A stretch of 64,000 nt of DNA from Streptomyces venezuelae ATCC 10712 (GCF_008639165.1 NZ_CP029197.1:6514001-6578000), one strand, 5' to 3'. Positions 25,434-34,718 are shown, numbered from the stretch's first letter. The notes: a model not told the origin generated them from the letters alone. Made by a program: numbers and translations.

Positions 25434-28400
25434 CGACCTCCGCCTCGCCCCCGCTCGCCCCCGGCGATCTCGGCGCCTTCGTCCAGGAGTCGGCCGAGGC
25501 CGGCGAACTGGTCGTCCAGCCCCGGATGGGGATGGTCGGGCCCGAGGAGATGGCCGGCGGAGTCGCCGCCGTCGCCGCACTGCCCGAACGGACCGTCGCC
25601 ACCCTCACCATCGACAGCTACACCCGCGTCGGCGATCACGCCGCCGCCACCGCGGCCCTCCGCGCCGGCCAGCCCCTCAACGGGTTCCCGCTGGTCAGCC
25701 ACGGCCCCCGGACCACCGCGCGGGTCGCCGCCGCGGCCGGTCGCACCACCCCCGTCCAGGTCCGGCACGGCTCCGCCGACCCGATGGCCATCTTCCGCAC
25801 CATGGCGGCCGCCGGACTCTCCGCCTCCGAGGGCGGCCCCGTCTCGTACTGCCTGCCCTACGGGCGGACCCCGCTCGCCGAATCCGTCGCCGCCTGGCGC
25901 GACTCCGTCCAGTTCCTCACCGAGGAGAGCCGCGCGCACGGCAGGCGGGCCCACCTCGAATCCTTCGGCGGCTGCCTCCTCGGCCAGCTCTGCCCGCCCT
26001 CGATGCTCGTCGCCGTCTCCGTCCTCGAGTGCCTGTTCTTCGTCGCCAACGGCGCGACCAGCGTCTCCCTCAGCTACGCCCAGCAGACCCACCCCGCCCA
26101 GGACACCGGGGCACTCACCGCGCTGCGGCTGCTCGCCGACGAGTTCCTGCCGCCCCCGGTGGACCGCCACATCGTGCTCTACACGTACATGGGCGTCTAC
26201 CCGAGGACCGTGCCGGGCGCCCGGCTGCTGCTGCGCCGCAGCGCCGAACTCGCCGTCCGGGGCGGGGCCCAGCGGCTGATCGTGAAGACCGAGACCGAGG
26301 CGCACCGCATCCCGACCGTCGCGGAGAACCTGACCGCCCTGCGGATCGCCGCCGACGCGGCCCGCACGGCGCCCCGGCGCGGCACCCACCCGGGCGCCAG
26401 GGCCGCCGCGGAGGCCGACACCGAGGAGACGCTCGCCGAGGCGCGCGCACTGGTCACCGCCGTCCTCGCGCTCTCCGACGACCTCGGTGTCGCCCTCCTC
26501 AAGGCCTTCGACCGGGGCCTGCTCGACGTGCCGTTCTGCCTGCATCCGGACAACCGGGGCGCCGTCCGGTCCACCGTCGCACCGGACGGGCGCCTGCAGT
26601 GGACGGACCTCGGCGCGCTGCCGTTGCTCACCACCAGCAGGAGGACCATTCCGATGACCTCGCGCCAGCTCTCCGGCATGCTCGGCCGGGTCGCCCGGGA
26701 GCACGACCAGGCGGCGGCCGGCAACCCACCGCCGGACCCGGCGCCGCGGGACTCCCCGGCGCCGCCGCCCGCCGAGCCGCTGCGGGTCGCCTTCGTCGGC
26801 ATGGGCCCGCGCGGCCTGTCCGTACTGGAGCGGCTCGCGGCCCGCTGCGCCGAGAAGCCGCCCGCGCGGCCCGTCGAGGCGTTCGCGGTGGATCCGTACG
26901 AGGCGGGGGCCGGGCGGATCTGGCGGACGGACCAGTCGCCCTGGTTCCTGATGAACACCCCGGCCCGGGAGGTCACCATGTTCTCCGGGCCTGCCGACGA
27001 CGGGCCGCACCGGCCCGGCGCCGGACCCAGCCTCGGCGAGTGGTGGGCGCAGGACGACCCGGCGGGCGCCGAGCCCGACGGCTACGCGCCGCGTGCCGTC
27101 TACGGCCGCTACCTGACCTACGTCATGCGGTGCGTCGAGGAGACACTGCCTCCTTCCCTCACCGTCCACCGGGTGTCCGCCCGGGTGATCTGCGCCGACC
27201 GCCCGCGCGTCGAGGGCGACCGGGACGGCGTCCCGCACCGGCTGCGGCTGGACCGCGGCGACGTCCTGACCGTCGACCGGGTGGTCCTCGCCACCGGTCA
27301 CCCCGTCAACGAACTCGACGAGGGCCAGCGGGACTGGACGCGGTTCGCGGCCGAACACGGCACCCCCGCCCGCCCCCTGCGCTACATCGCGGGCGGCTCG
27401 GCCGGCGAGATGCCGCTCGCCTCGATCCCGGCCGGCGCGCGGGTGGGCATCCTCGGCATGGGGCTCACCTTCTACGACATCGTGACCGAGCTCACCCTGG
27501 GCCGTGGCGGCACCTTCACCGAGGGATGCGAGGGCCTGCTCTACCTGCCCAGCGGCAAGGAGCCCCGCATCCTGGCGGGTTCACGCGCCGGAGTGCCGCT
27601 GCTGACCCGCGGTGTCAACCAGAAGAGCCCCGAACACCGCTACCGCGCACGGCTGTTCACCCCCGAGCGGATGGCCGCGCTCCGCGCGGAGTCGGCGCCG
27701 CTCGACTTCGAGTCCGCGGTGCTGCCCTGGCTCCTCGCCGAGGTCAACCTCGTCCTCCTCGCCACCCGCATCCGGCAGGTCCACGGCCCCGAGGCGGCCG
27801 AGGAGTTCACCGAGCGCGCCGTGCGGGCCCTCGCCGACCGGCCGGACTGCAAGGTCCTGGAGCGGCTGGCCGCCGGCCACCGGGTCGACGCCCGGCCGCT
27901 CACCGGACTCGACGCGCTCGCCCGCCCCTTCGGCGGCCGCCGCTTCGGCTCCCCGGCCGAGTTCCACAAGGTGCTCACCGAATGGCTGCGCGGCGACCTT
28001 TTCGAGGCCCGGCAGGGCAACGCCGACGGCCCGCTGAAGGCGGCCGCCGACGTGCTGCGGGACGTCCGGCAGACGATCCGCACGGTCGTCGACTTCGGCG
28101 GTCTCACCCCGGCCTCGCACCGCTGGTTCCTCGCCGAGTTCGGCCCGGTCGCGGCCATGGTCTCCACCGGGCCGCCGCCCCTGCGCTCGGAGCAGTTCCT
28201 CGCGCTGCTGGCGGCCGGGGTGCTCGAACCGGTGGGCCCCGGCGCCCGGTTCAGTGCCGACCCCGTCGAGGGGCGGTTCGCGGTGGAGTCGACACAGGTG
28301 GAGAACTCCTGGACGCCGCTGGACGTCGTCGTGGACGCCCGGGTGCCGGGCACCGACCTGGCGGCCGACCGCGACCCGCTGATCCGCTGTCTGATGACGG

Positions 28401-28735
28401 ACGGGGAGATCCGCACCTTCACCAACGCGGGCGACGGAACGGAGGAGTTCGCCACCGGCGGGCTCGACTGCACCGACTCCCCGTTCCACCCGGTGCGGGC
28501 GGACGGCTCGGTGGACACCAGCACCCATGTGCTCGGCATCCCCAGCGAGTTCACCCGCTGGTTCACCCAGGTCGGCAGCGGACGCCCCGGCCCCTGGGGT
28601 TCCTTCACCCGGGACGCGGACGCCATCGCGGCGGCGCTGACCGGCGCGGCGGGAGCCGGGGGAGGGGGCGGCGGGGTAGTGGGCGTCGCGGGAGCGGCGG
28701 CCGGGACCGACGGGCCGCCCGGTGGTGCCCGATGA
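25430..28735 (+). CDS. Fusion: glutamate mutase E subunit + FAD/NAD(P)-binding oxygenase-like domain
   Basis: 1101 residues. Residues 1-~435 match methylaspartate (glutamate) mutase epsilon: QPRMGMVG, LTIDSYTRVGD, PLNGFPLVSHG, VQVRHGSADP, ASEGGPVSYCLPYG (substrate-site Arg, Glu, Tyr kept), with HLESFGGCLLGQLCPP and ATSVSLSYAQQ. After a Pro-rich linker, residues ~450-1080 form a flavoprotein of the NAD_binding_9 type: VAFVGMGPRGLSVLERLAAR (FAD), VDRVVLATGH, and VGILGMGLTFYDIVTELTLG (second nucleotide site). Expected chemistry is glutamate to 3-methylaspartate, then possibly oxidation of that product, such as N-oxidation. The TTG at 25430 overlaps the S-subunit stop; GTG at 25409 is an alternative start. 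Confidence 0.8.
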   Translation: MTTSASPPLAPGDLGAFVQESAEAGELVVQPRMGMVGPEEMAGGVAAVAALPERTVATLTIDSYTRVGDHAAATAALRAGQPLNGFPLVSHGPRTTARVAAAAGRTTPVQVRHGSADPMAIFRTMAAAGLSASEGGPVSYCLPYGRTPLAESVAAWRDSVQFLTEESRAHGRRAHLESFGGCLLGQLCPPSMLVAVSVLECLFFVANGATSVSLSYAQQTHPAQDTGALTALRLLADEFLPPPVDRHIVLYTYMGVYPRTVPGARLLLRRSAELAVRGGAQRLIVKTETEAHRIPTVAENLTALRIAADAARTAPRRGTHPGARAAAEADTEETLAEARALVTAVLALSDDLGVALLKAFDRGLLDVPFCLHPDNRGAVRSTVAPDGRLQWTDLGALPLLTTSRRTIPMTSRQLSGMLGRVAREHDQAAAGNPPPDPAPRDSPAPPPAEPLRVAFVGMGPRGLSVLERLAARCAEKPPARPVEAFAVDPYEAGAGRIWRTDQSPWFLMNTPAREVTMFSGPADDGPHRPGAGPSLGEWWAQDDPAGAEPDGYAPRAVYGRYLTYVMRCVEETLPPSLTVHRVSARVICADRPRVEGDRDGVPHRLRLDRGDVLTVDRVVLATGHPVNELDEGQRDWTRFAAEHGTPARPLRYIAGGSAGEMPLASIPAGARVGILGMGLTFYDIVTELTLGRGGTFTEGCEGLLYLPSGKEPRILAGSRAGVPLLTRGVNQKSPEHRYRARLFTPERMAALRAESAPLDFESAVLPWLLAEVNLVLLATRIRQVHGPEAAEEFTERAVRALADRPDCKVLERLAAGHRVDARPLTGLDALARPFGGRRFGSPAEFHKVLTEWLRGDLFEARQGNADGPLKAAADVLRDVRQTIRTVVDFGGLTPASHRWFLAEFGPVAAMVSTGPPPLRSEQFLALLAAGVLEPVGPGARFSADPVEGRFAVESTQVENSWTPLDVVVDARVPGTDLAADRDPLIRCLMTDGEIRTFTNAGDGTEEFATGGLDCTDSPFHPVRADGSVDTSTHVLGIPSEFTRWFTQVGSGRPGPWGSFTRDADAIAAALTGAAGAGGGGGGVVGVAGAAAGTDGPPGGAR

Positions 28736-30411
28736 CCCGGGACCGTACGGCCCACGAGGAGTACCGGGCCGCCCGGGACCTGCTGCTGCGGCTGCGCGGC
28801 GACCGCGAGGCGGCCTACGCCGCCTTCCGGTGGCCGCGCGCCGCGCACTTCAACTGGGCCCTCGACTGGTTCGACGCCATCGCCGAGGGCAATGACCGGC
28901 CGGCCCTCGAACTCCTCGGCCACCCGGGACCGGACGGCTCCGTACCGGTCGTCGACCGGGTCTCCTTCGCCGAACTCGCTGCCCGCTCGGACGCGTTGGT
29001 CGTCGCCCTGCGCGAGCTGGGGGTGGTGCGGGGTGACCGCGTCCTGATCCTGCTCGGCACCCGGGCCGAGCTGTGGGAGACCCTGCTCGGCTGTATCAAG
29101 CTCGGCGCGGTGGTCGTCCCCGGCTACCAGGACCTGACCCGCGCCGAAGCGGCCGACCGGATCGACAGGGGAGCGATCCGGCACGTGGTCAGCGCCCCCG
29201 AACTCGTCGAGCTGCTCGACGGGTTGACCGTGCCGGGCCTCCGGATGGCGGTGGAACCGGACCGGCCCGGCTGGGTCCCGTACCCCGACACCCGGCGCCC
29301 CGGGCGGCCCCGTTTCGTGCCGGACGGGCCCACCCGCGCCGCCGACCCGTCCTTCTGCTACTTCACCTCCGGGACGACCTCCCTGCCCAAGCTCGTCGAA
29401 CACAGCCACGCCGGGTACGGCGTCGGACACCTCTCCAGCCTGTACTGGAGCGGACTGCGCCCCGGCGACCGGCACCTCAACCTCTCCGCGCCCGGCTGGG
29501 CCAAGCATTCCTGGTCCAGCTTCTTCGTCCCGTGGGCCGCCGAGGCGACGGTCCTCGCGCCCCCCGACGGCGGTCTCCCCGCCGCCGTACTGCCTGGCGC
29601 CCTCGCCGCGCACCGCGTCACCAGCTTCTGCGCGCCCCCCAGCGCCTGGCGCGCCCTCCTCCCGTACGTCACCGGGGGCGCCGCCGCTCCCCGGCTCCGG
29701 GAGGCGACGGCGGCGGGCGAGCCCCTGACCGCCGAGACGGTCGAGCGGATCGAGACCGCCTGGGGGGTACGGGTCCGCGACGGCTACGGTCAGACGGAGG
29801 CCACCGCCCTCATCGGCCGCGCCCCCGGCACCCCGGAGCCGCTCGCCCCGCTCGGCCACCCGCTGCCCGGGTACCGGATCGTGCTCCGCGACCCGGAGAC
29901 GGGGGAGACCGGCGAGTCCGGCGAGGTCTGCGTGGACCTGACGGACCGTCCGCCCGGTCTGATGCGGGGGTACGCGGGTCTGCCCGAGCGCACCGCGGAG
30001 GCCTTCGCCTGCGGTCTGTACCGCACCGGGGACCGGGGGGAGCGGTGCGCGGACGGCTCGATCCGGCTGCTCGGCCGGATGGACGAGGTCTTCAAGTCGC
30101 ACGGCCACCGGGTCTCCCCGATGGAGATCGAGGCCGTGCTGCGGACCCATCCGGAGGTGGCGGACGCGGCGGTCGTGCCGTGCCCCGACCCGGACGGCGG
30201 CCTCGCCCCGTACGCGGTCGTCGAGCTGCGCGGCCCGGCCCGGGACGCGCCGGGCCCGGACGCCCACGGCCGGATCGGCGCCGAGCTCCTGGCCCTCGCG
30301 GCGGAGCGCCTCGCGCCGGTCTTCGTGCCGCGCGGGGTCGAGGTGATCGCGAGCCTCCCACGCACCCGCTCGGGCAAACTCCGCCGAGCGGCCCTCACCC
30401 CAAGGCCCTGA
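28732..30411 (+). CDS. Acyl-CoA synthetase (AMP-dependent ligase)
   Basis: 559-residue ANL-superfamily ligase resembling medium-chain acyl-CoA synthetases, with HFNWALDWFDAIAEG near the N-terminus. Adenylation motifs are CYFTSGTTSLPKLVEHSH (A3/P-loop), DGYGQTEAT (A5), YRTGDRGERCADGSIRLLGR (A7-A8), MDEVFKSHGHRVSPMEIE and the catalytic lysine in RTRSGKLRR (A10). It would activate a carboxylate with ATP and form a thioester. ATG overlaps the mutase-fusion stop (ATGA), so the two are obligately co-expressed; the substrate may be a mutase-derived acid. No carrier protein or condensation enzyme is present nearby. Confidence 0.88.
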   Translation: MTRDRTAHEEYRAARDLLLRLRGDREAAYAAFRWPRAAHFNWALDWFDAIAEGNDRPALELLGHPGPDGSVPVVDRVSFAELAARSDALVVALRELGVVRGDRVLILLGTRAELWETLLGCIKLGAVVVPGYQDLTRAEAADRIDRGAIRHVVSAPELVELLDGLTVPGLRMAVEPDRPGWVPYPDTRRPGRPRFVPDGPTRAADPSFCYFTSGTTSLPKLVEHSHAGYGVGHLSSLYWSGLRPGDRHLNLSAPGWAKHSWSSFFVPWAAEATVLAPPDGGLPAAVLPGALAAHRVTSFCAPPSAWRALLPYVTGGAAAPRLREATAAGEPLTAETVERIETAWGVRVRDGYGQTEATALIGRAPGTPEPLAPLGHPLPGYRIVLRDPETGETGESGEVCVDLTDRPPGLMRGYAGLPERTAEAFACGLYRTGDRGERCADGSIRLLGRMDEVFKSHGHRVSPMEIEAVLRTHPEVADAAVVPCPDPDGGLAPYAVVELRGPARDAPGPDAHGRIGAELLALAAERLAPVFVPRGVEVIASLPRTRSGKLRRAALTPRP

Positions 30412-30478
30412 CGCGCGGGGTTCCGCCCCGGGCCCGGTCAAGCCCCCCCGGGGCGGGGCTCCACGCCGAGACCCTGAC

Positions 30479-30531
30479 GGGGCGGAGCCCGCCGCCCCGC
30501 CCGGGGCCCTCGCCGGGTGGGGCTCCGCCCC
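30479..30531. terminator. Terminator between acyl-CoA synthetase and TetR
   Basis: Perfect 12-bp inverted repeat GGGGCGGAGCCC (30479-30490) / GGGCTCCGCCCC (30520-30531) in the 145-bp convergent gap; the loop itself has GC-rich pairing. Likely ends the 22658-30411 transcript. Confidence 0.6.
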
Positions 30532-30556
30532 CGCCCGGACTCCGCCCCGCCCGGAG

Positions 30557-31135
30557 TCAGACCCCGGCCTTTTCCCGTTCCGCCGTCCTCAGCAGGATCT
30601 CCGCGACGCCCCTGGCCCGGACCGCCGCCTCCGGCGTGCCCTCGCGGAGGGCCGTCACGATGGCCCCGTCGCCGAGCAGGGCGAGCTGCCGGGCCAGGGC
30701 CTCGTGGTCGCGGTAGCCGCCCTCGGTGAGGAGCCGGTCCAGGACCGCGATGACCTTCTCCTTGTGCTCGGCGGCCACATGGTGGGCCGGGCTGTCCGGG
30801 TCGGCCGTCTCGACCATCGTGTTGATGAAGGCGCAGCCCCGGAACGAGGCCGCCGCGAATCGTTCCGCCAAGCCGTCGAAGAGGGCCAGGGGCAGCTCTT
30901 CGGGGGAGCGCTCGCTGACCGTGATCCGGCCGTCGAGCCAGGCGCGCCACATGGCGTCGCGGCGCCGCAGGACTTCGACGACCACGTCGTCCTTGCTGGG
31001 GAAATGGCGGTAGAAGGAGGCGCGGCCCACTCCGGACTCGGACAGGATCCGCTCGATGCCGACGGCCCGGATCCCTTCTTCGTAGAACAGACGCTCCGCC
31101 GCGCTGAGGAGCCGTTCTTTCGCGTTCGTGGCCAT
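30557..31135 (-). CDS. TetR-family regulator
   Basis: 192-residue TetR regulator. HTH region: GIERILSESGVGRASFYRHF (residues ~26-45); effector domain includes FRGCAFINTMVETADPDSPA, typical of the AcrR/QacR-like stress group. ATG at 31135 gives the usual short N-terminal arm (MATNAKERLLSAAERLFYEE). It is divergent from the AhpD-like gene, and three matching palindromes lie between them, so it probably represses both itself and that gene. Confidence 0.85.
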   Translation of the reverse strand: MATNAKERLLSAAERLFYEEGIRAVGIERILSESGVGRASFYRHFPSKDDVVVEVLRRRDAMWRAWLDGRITVSERSPEELPLALFDGLAERFAAASFRGCAFINTMVETADPDSPAHHVAAEHKEKVIAVLDRLLTEGGYRDHEALARQLALLGDGAIVTALREGTPEAAVRARGVAEILLRTAEREKAGV

Positions 31136-31142
31136 ACCAGAC

Positions 31143-31253
31143 GGTACCACTCGGTTCCGTATCGGTGATCCCGATCGAAGGGAGCGGAGTGCCGTCCTCC
31201 CGTTGCGCCAGACGGAACCGATCGGTACCGTCCTGATGGTACCGATCAGTTCC
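31143..31253. promoter_or_regulatory. Three copies of a GGWACC palindrome operator
   Basis: GGTACCACTCGGTTCC (31143-31158), GGAACCGATCGGTACC (31214-31229) and GGTACCGATCAGTTCC (31238-31253) are versions of a 16-bp palindrome GGWACCGATCGGTWCC. One sits 7 bp upstream of the TetR start and two sit 24 bp apart in front of the AhpD-like gene. Probable TetR operators. Confidence 0.72.
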
Positions 31254-31280
31254 ATCTTGGTCCGGCTCAAGGAGAGCTCC

Positions 31281-31829
31281 ATGCCCCGCCTGCCCCAACT
31301 GACCGTCGAGACCGCCAACGAGGAGCAGCGCGAGCTGCTCGAAGGCACCCTCAAGCAGCTCGGCAAGCTGCCCAACCTCTACGCCGCCCTCGCCAACGGC
31401 CCCGCCGCGCTCCGCGGTTACCTCGCCATGCGCGAGGCCCTGGTCGGCGGCAGCTTCAGCGCCCGGCAGCGTGAGCAGCTCGCGCTCTACATCGCGCAGC
31501 ACAACGACTGCACCTACTGCGTCTCCGCGCACACCCTGCGCGGCGGCAAGGTCGGCCTGAGCGAGCAGGAACTGCTCGACACCCGCCACGGCACCGACTC
31601 CGGTGACCCGCACATGGACCAGGTGCTCCGCTTCGCCGGCGCCGTCATGGCCACCGGCGGCCGCGTCACCGACGAGGCCCTCACCGACGCCCGCGCCGCC
31701 GGCGTCACCGACGCCGAGATCGCGGAGATCGTCGGCCACGTCGCGCTCAACGTGCTCTCGAACTACTTCAATCACGTTGCGCAGCCGGACTTGGACTTTC
31801 CGTTGGTCCCGGCCCACCTCGCCGAGTAG
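31281..31829 (+). CDS. AhpD-like carboxymuconolactone decarboxylase-family protein
   Basis: 182-residue alkylhydroperoxidase-like protein. The redox motif is intact: HNDCTYCVSAHTLRGGK has both cysteines and the relay His. The upstream segment ARQREQLALYIAQ and C-terminal AEIAEIVGHVALNVLSNYFN are typical. It would reduce peroxides using thiols. AAGGAG is 9 bases before the ATG. Regulated presumably by the divergent TetR. Confidence 0.85.
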   Translation: MPRLPQLTVETANEEQRELLEGTLKQLGKLPNLYAALANGPAALRGYLAMREALVGGSFSARQREQLALYIAQHNDCTYCVSAHTLRGGKVGLSEQELLDTRHGTDSGDPHMDQVLRFAGAVMATGGRVTDEALTDARAAGVTDAEIAEIVGHVALNVLSNYFNHVAQPDLDFPLVPAHLAE

Positions 31830-31985
31830 AGTCTTCGCGCCGAGCAGGGGTGCCGGGCGCGACGGGGCGTCCGGCACCCCTGCGGCTTGTGCGACAGCCA
31901 GACCGACTGGGGCGATCGAAGCGGGTGGCCGACCAACCACCTGGTGCGAGGAACTGCCGCCTGCGCGCGGCAGGGGGGAATTCAC

Positions 31986-33008
31986 GTGGACATCGACGCA
32001 AGAACCCTTCGGACCTTCCGCGAGGTGACCCTGACAGGGTCGTTCACCCAGGCGGCGCGACGCCTCGGGTACTCGCAGTCCAGCGTCACGGCACAGATGC
32101 GTGCCCTGGAGAGACAGGTGGGCGAGCCCGTCTTCGAGCGGCTCCCGAACGGCGTCCGGCTCACCCATGCCGGCACCGTCCTGCGGGACTACGCCCGTCA
32201 GATCCTCACCCTCGTCGGTGAGATGGAGACCGCCCTGCGCCGGCCCGCGGCCAACCCGCCCCGGCTGACGGTCGGGATCGTCCCCGCCCTCGCGTACGGA
32301 CAGCAGCTCGCCCGCGTCACCCACATCGGGCGGCGGCTCCTCTCCGGCGTCCAGCTCGCCCTGCGCGTCATGGGAACCGCCGAGGTCCACGACGCCTTCC
32401 GGTCCGGCGCGATCGACGGCGCCCTCGTCCTCACCGTCGTCGACGCCGTGGACGCCGACGACGCGGTCGTCCAGTTAGCCGACCACCCGCACACCGAACG
32501 CTCCGACGACCTGACGGAAGTACGGCTCCAGGAAGTCGAGTTCGTGCCCGTCACCGGCGTCGGCCAGCGGCGCGGCGCCCTCGGCCGCCAGGTCGTCATC
32601 GCCGACCCCGACTGCCCCTCCCAGCGCTGGCTCCCCGAATTCCTCCGGCTGCGCTGCGACAGCCCGCCCGAGATCCACGAACTCGGCTCCATGGCGGGCG
32701 TGCGCGCCGCCACCCAGTCGGGCCTGGGCTGCGCCATGCTCCCGATGGCCCTGGCCGCCTCCCACCAGGAGGCCGGCGGGCTGCGCCCGCTGCCGGGCGT
32801 GCCCCGGATGCGCTGGAACGCCTCCCTCGTCCTCGGCCGCTCCGACACCCGGCCCGCGCTCGACTGGCAGAACCTCACGGAGACCCTCCGTCAGGCCACC
32901 GCCCTCTCCTGCGCGGTCCACCCCGGCGAGCCCGGCCCCGCGAGCCCGGTCGGCGTCCTCGGAGACGGCGCACCGGCCCTCGACCCCGACCCGAGCATCG
33001 CCTCCTGA
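31986..33008 (+). CDS. LysR-family regulator
   Basis: 340-residue LysR-type regulator. N-terminal winged helix: GSFTQAARRLGYSQSSVTAQ (about residues 19-38), then RLTHAGTVLRDYARQIL. The substrate-binding half contains AGVRAATQSGLGCAMLPMAL. The GTG start has a GGGGGGA stretch 8 bases upstream. No divergent partner: upstream is the AhpD-like gene in the same direction. A Pro/Gly-rich C-terminal tail follows the effector domain. Target unknown. Confidence 0.85.
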   Translation: MDIDARTLRTFREVTLTGSFTQAARRLGYSQSSVTAQMRALERQVGEPVFERLPNGVRLTHAGTVLRDYARQILTLVGEMETALRRPAANPPRLTVGIVPALAYGQQLARVTHIGRRLLSGVQLALRVMGTAEVHDAFRSGAIDGALVLTVVDAVDADDAVVQLADHPHTERSDDLTEVRLQEVEFVPVTGVGQRRGALGRQVVIADPDCPSQRWLPEFLRLRCDSPPEIHELGSMAGVRAATQSGLGCAMLPMALAASHQEAGGLRPLPGVPRMRWNASLVLGRSDTRPALDWQNLTETLRQATALSCAVHPGEPGPASPVGVLGDGAPALDPDPSIAS

Positions 33009-33100
33009 CCTGACCTGACCTGACCCGACCGGGCCTCAACGGGCCTGACCGGATCTCACCTGGCCCGACCGGGTCTCACCCGGCCCGACCAGGCCTGTCC
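33009..33100. repeat. Degenerate CCTGACC/CCCGACCGGG repeat
   Basis: Immediately after the LysR stop: four CTGAC(C/CC) pentamer/hexamer copies, then units like GGGCCTCAAC, GGATCTCACC, GGGTCTCACC separated by CTGGCCCGACC or CCGGCCCGACC, about 20 bp each. Non-coding on either strand. Confidence 0.6.
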
Positions 33101-33108
33101 CCCCGACC

Positions 33109-33187
33109 GGTGCCACGGCGCACCGCCGTCTCCCCCCGGCCCCACCCCCGACCGGGTCCTTCGGGAACGACGGCGCGCCGTGGCACC
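33109..33187. terminator. Terminator between LysR and beta-helix genes
   Basis: Perfect 13-bp inverted repeat GGTGCCACGGCGC (33109-33121) / GCGCCGTGGCACC (33175-33187) between two convergent genes; the loop is long (53 bases), so efficiency is uncertain. Confidence 0.5.
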
Positions 33188-33212
33188 TCCCCCTGCCCGG
33201 CCGGAGCCGGGC

Positions 33213-34718
33213 CTAGAGCCCGGGGCCGTTGTACGCGCCGCGGTGCGGCTTGGCGGTCGCGGAGACGGGGTTGCCCCAGTAGTCGCGGCCTCCGTTCCCG
33301 CTGATCACGGAGCCGTTGGCCAGCCCCGGCGAGGTCGCGCGGAGCTTGTACCCGTCGGCCGAGTCGAGGGAGTCGCCGCCCGTGCCCGGGGCCACGAACC
33401 GCGGGTCGCCCGCGATGCCGTTGGCGGTCGGCCTCGGCACGCCCTGGAAGACGTTCCAGAGCCAGGAGATCCCGGCCGCCGTGGGCAGCCGGGAGTCGGC
33501 GGTGCCCACCCAGATGTTGTTCTCGACGACGCTCTCGTCGGGGAGGGTGATGCTGAACTTCTTGTCCGTGCAGTAGAGGACGTTGTTGTACATGTGCAGG
33601 GCGGACCGGCCCGCGCTGACGCTGCTCATCCGGCAGTCGTCCTCGGAGATGTTGAAGCGGATGACCTGCCGGGCGCCGCCGATGGTGCCACAGCCGTCGC
33701 AGTCGAGGAAGAAGCCGCCGATGTTGTCGCGGCTGAAGTTGTACTGGATCGTGCAGGTGCCGGTGTTGCCCCAGTCGCAGTCGAAGGCCTGGCTGTCGGC
33801 GACGGACATCCGGGTGATCCCGTACACCGCGTTCTTCTGGATGGTCGGATTGTGGTCGCCGAGCACCCAGATGCCGGCGAAGTTGCCGCCGGAGAAGGGG
33901 TAGACGCCGTTGCCGACACCGGAGGCGTTGTTGTACTGGATCATGGGCGCGTCGGCGTAACTGGCGATGATGCCGTCGCCGCCGACGTCCCTGACGACGT
34001 TGTGCTCGATCAGGACCCCCGAGCCCTTGACCGCCATGGCGCCGACCCGGATCTTCAGGCCGCCGCCGCCCGTGTTGCTGATCTCGTTGTGGTGGACGTG
34101 GACGTCGTGGAGCGTCGAGTCGGTGCCGCTCGCCCCCGTGACGATGCCGGCGGACTGGACGAAGTCCTCCGTGGTCGGGCTGTTCTTGCTCGTCTGGCCG
34201 GCGACCCGGTCGACGACCAGGGAGCCGATGTCGAAACCGCGGTGGGCCTTCCCGTCGGTCGCGGAGATCCGCAGTCCGGTACGGCGGGCGAGGGAGGCGG
34301 CGGGGTTGGTCAGCTTGAGGTCGCTGATCCGCCAGTGGTCCTGATTCGTCAGGGAGACGACGTCCGGGGCGCCGCCGCCGTCGAGGACGGGCAGCGCGCC
34401 GGTGCCGTACCGGGTGAGCGTGATCGGGGCGGTGGCGGTGCCGCTGCCCTTGGGCGCCAGGGCGCCGGTGCAGGTGGTGCCGGACGCGAAGGCGAGCGTG
34501 TCACCGGGCGCGTACGTCCGTCCGTTGGCCTGGGCGACGCTGTTCAGCGGCGAGGCCTGGCTGCCGTCCCCGGCGTCCGGGCGTGAGCAGTCCACGTACG
34601 TGGTGCTGCCGGCGGCCGAGGCGGGCGCGGTGCTGAGGGCCACGCTTCCGGCGAGGGCGAGCGCGACGGCGACGAGCCCGCCGACCGCGCGCCGCCCCGG
34701 GAATGCCTCCATGGTCAT
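33213..34718 (-). CDS. Secreted right-handed parallel beta-helix protein
   Basis: 501 residues. A Sec signal (basic GRRAVGG, then LVAVALALAGSVALSTAPASAA) precedes YVDCSRPDAGDGSQASPLNS, a start common in pectate-lyase-like/poly-saccharide lyase beta-helix proteins. The core shows repeated short strands with N-asparagine ladders (HHNEISNTGGGGLKIR, EHNVVRDVGGDGI, QYNNASGVGNG, IQYNFSRDNIGG). Cys pairs (CDWGNTGTC, CDGCG) suggest disulfides. Probable extracellular polysaccharide-degrading or -binding enzyme; the exact substrate is not evident. ATG at 34712 is an alternative start. Confidence 0.8.
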   Translation of the reverse strand: MTMEAFPGRRAVGGLVAVALALAGSVALSTAPASAAGSTTYVDCSRPDAGDGSQASPLNSVAQANGRTYAPGDTLAFASGTTCTGALAPKGSGTATAPITLTRYGTGALPVLDGGGAPDVVSLTNQDHWRISDLKLTNPAASLARRTGLRISATDGKAHRGFDIGSLVVDRVAGQTSKNSPTTEDFVQSAGIVTGASGTDSTLHDVHVHHNEISNTGGGGLKIRVGAMAVKGSGVLIEHNVVRDVGGDGIIASYADAPMIQYNNASGVGNGVYPFSGGNFAGIWVLGDHNPTIQKNAVYGITRMSVADSQAFDCDWGNTGTCTIQYNFSRDNIGGFFLDCDGCGTIGGARQVIRFNISEDDCRMSSVSAGRSALHMYNNVLYCTDKKFSITLPDESVVENNIWVGTADSRLPTAAGISWLWNVFQGVPRPTANGIAGDPRFVAPGTGGDSLDSADGYKLRATSPGLANGSVISGNGGRDYWGNPVSATAKPHRGAYNGPGL

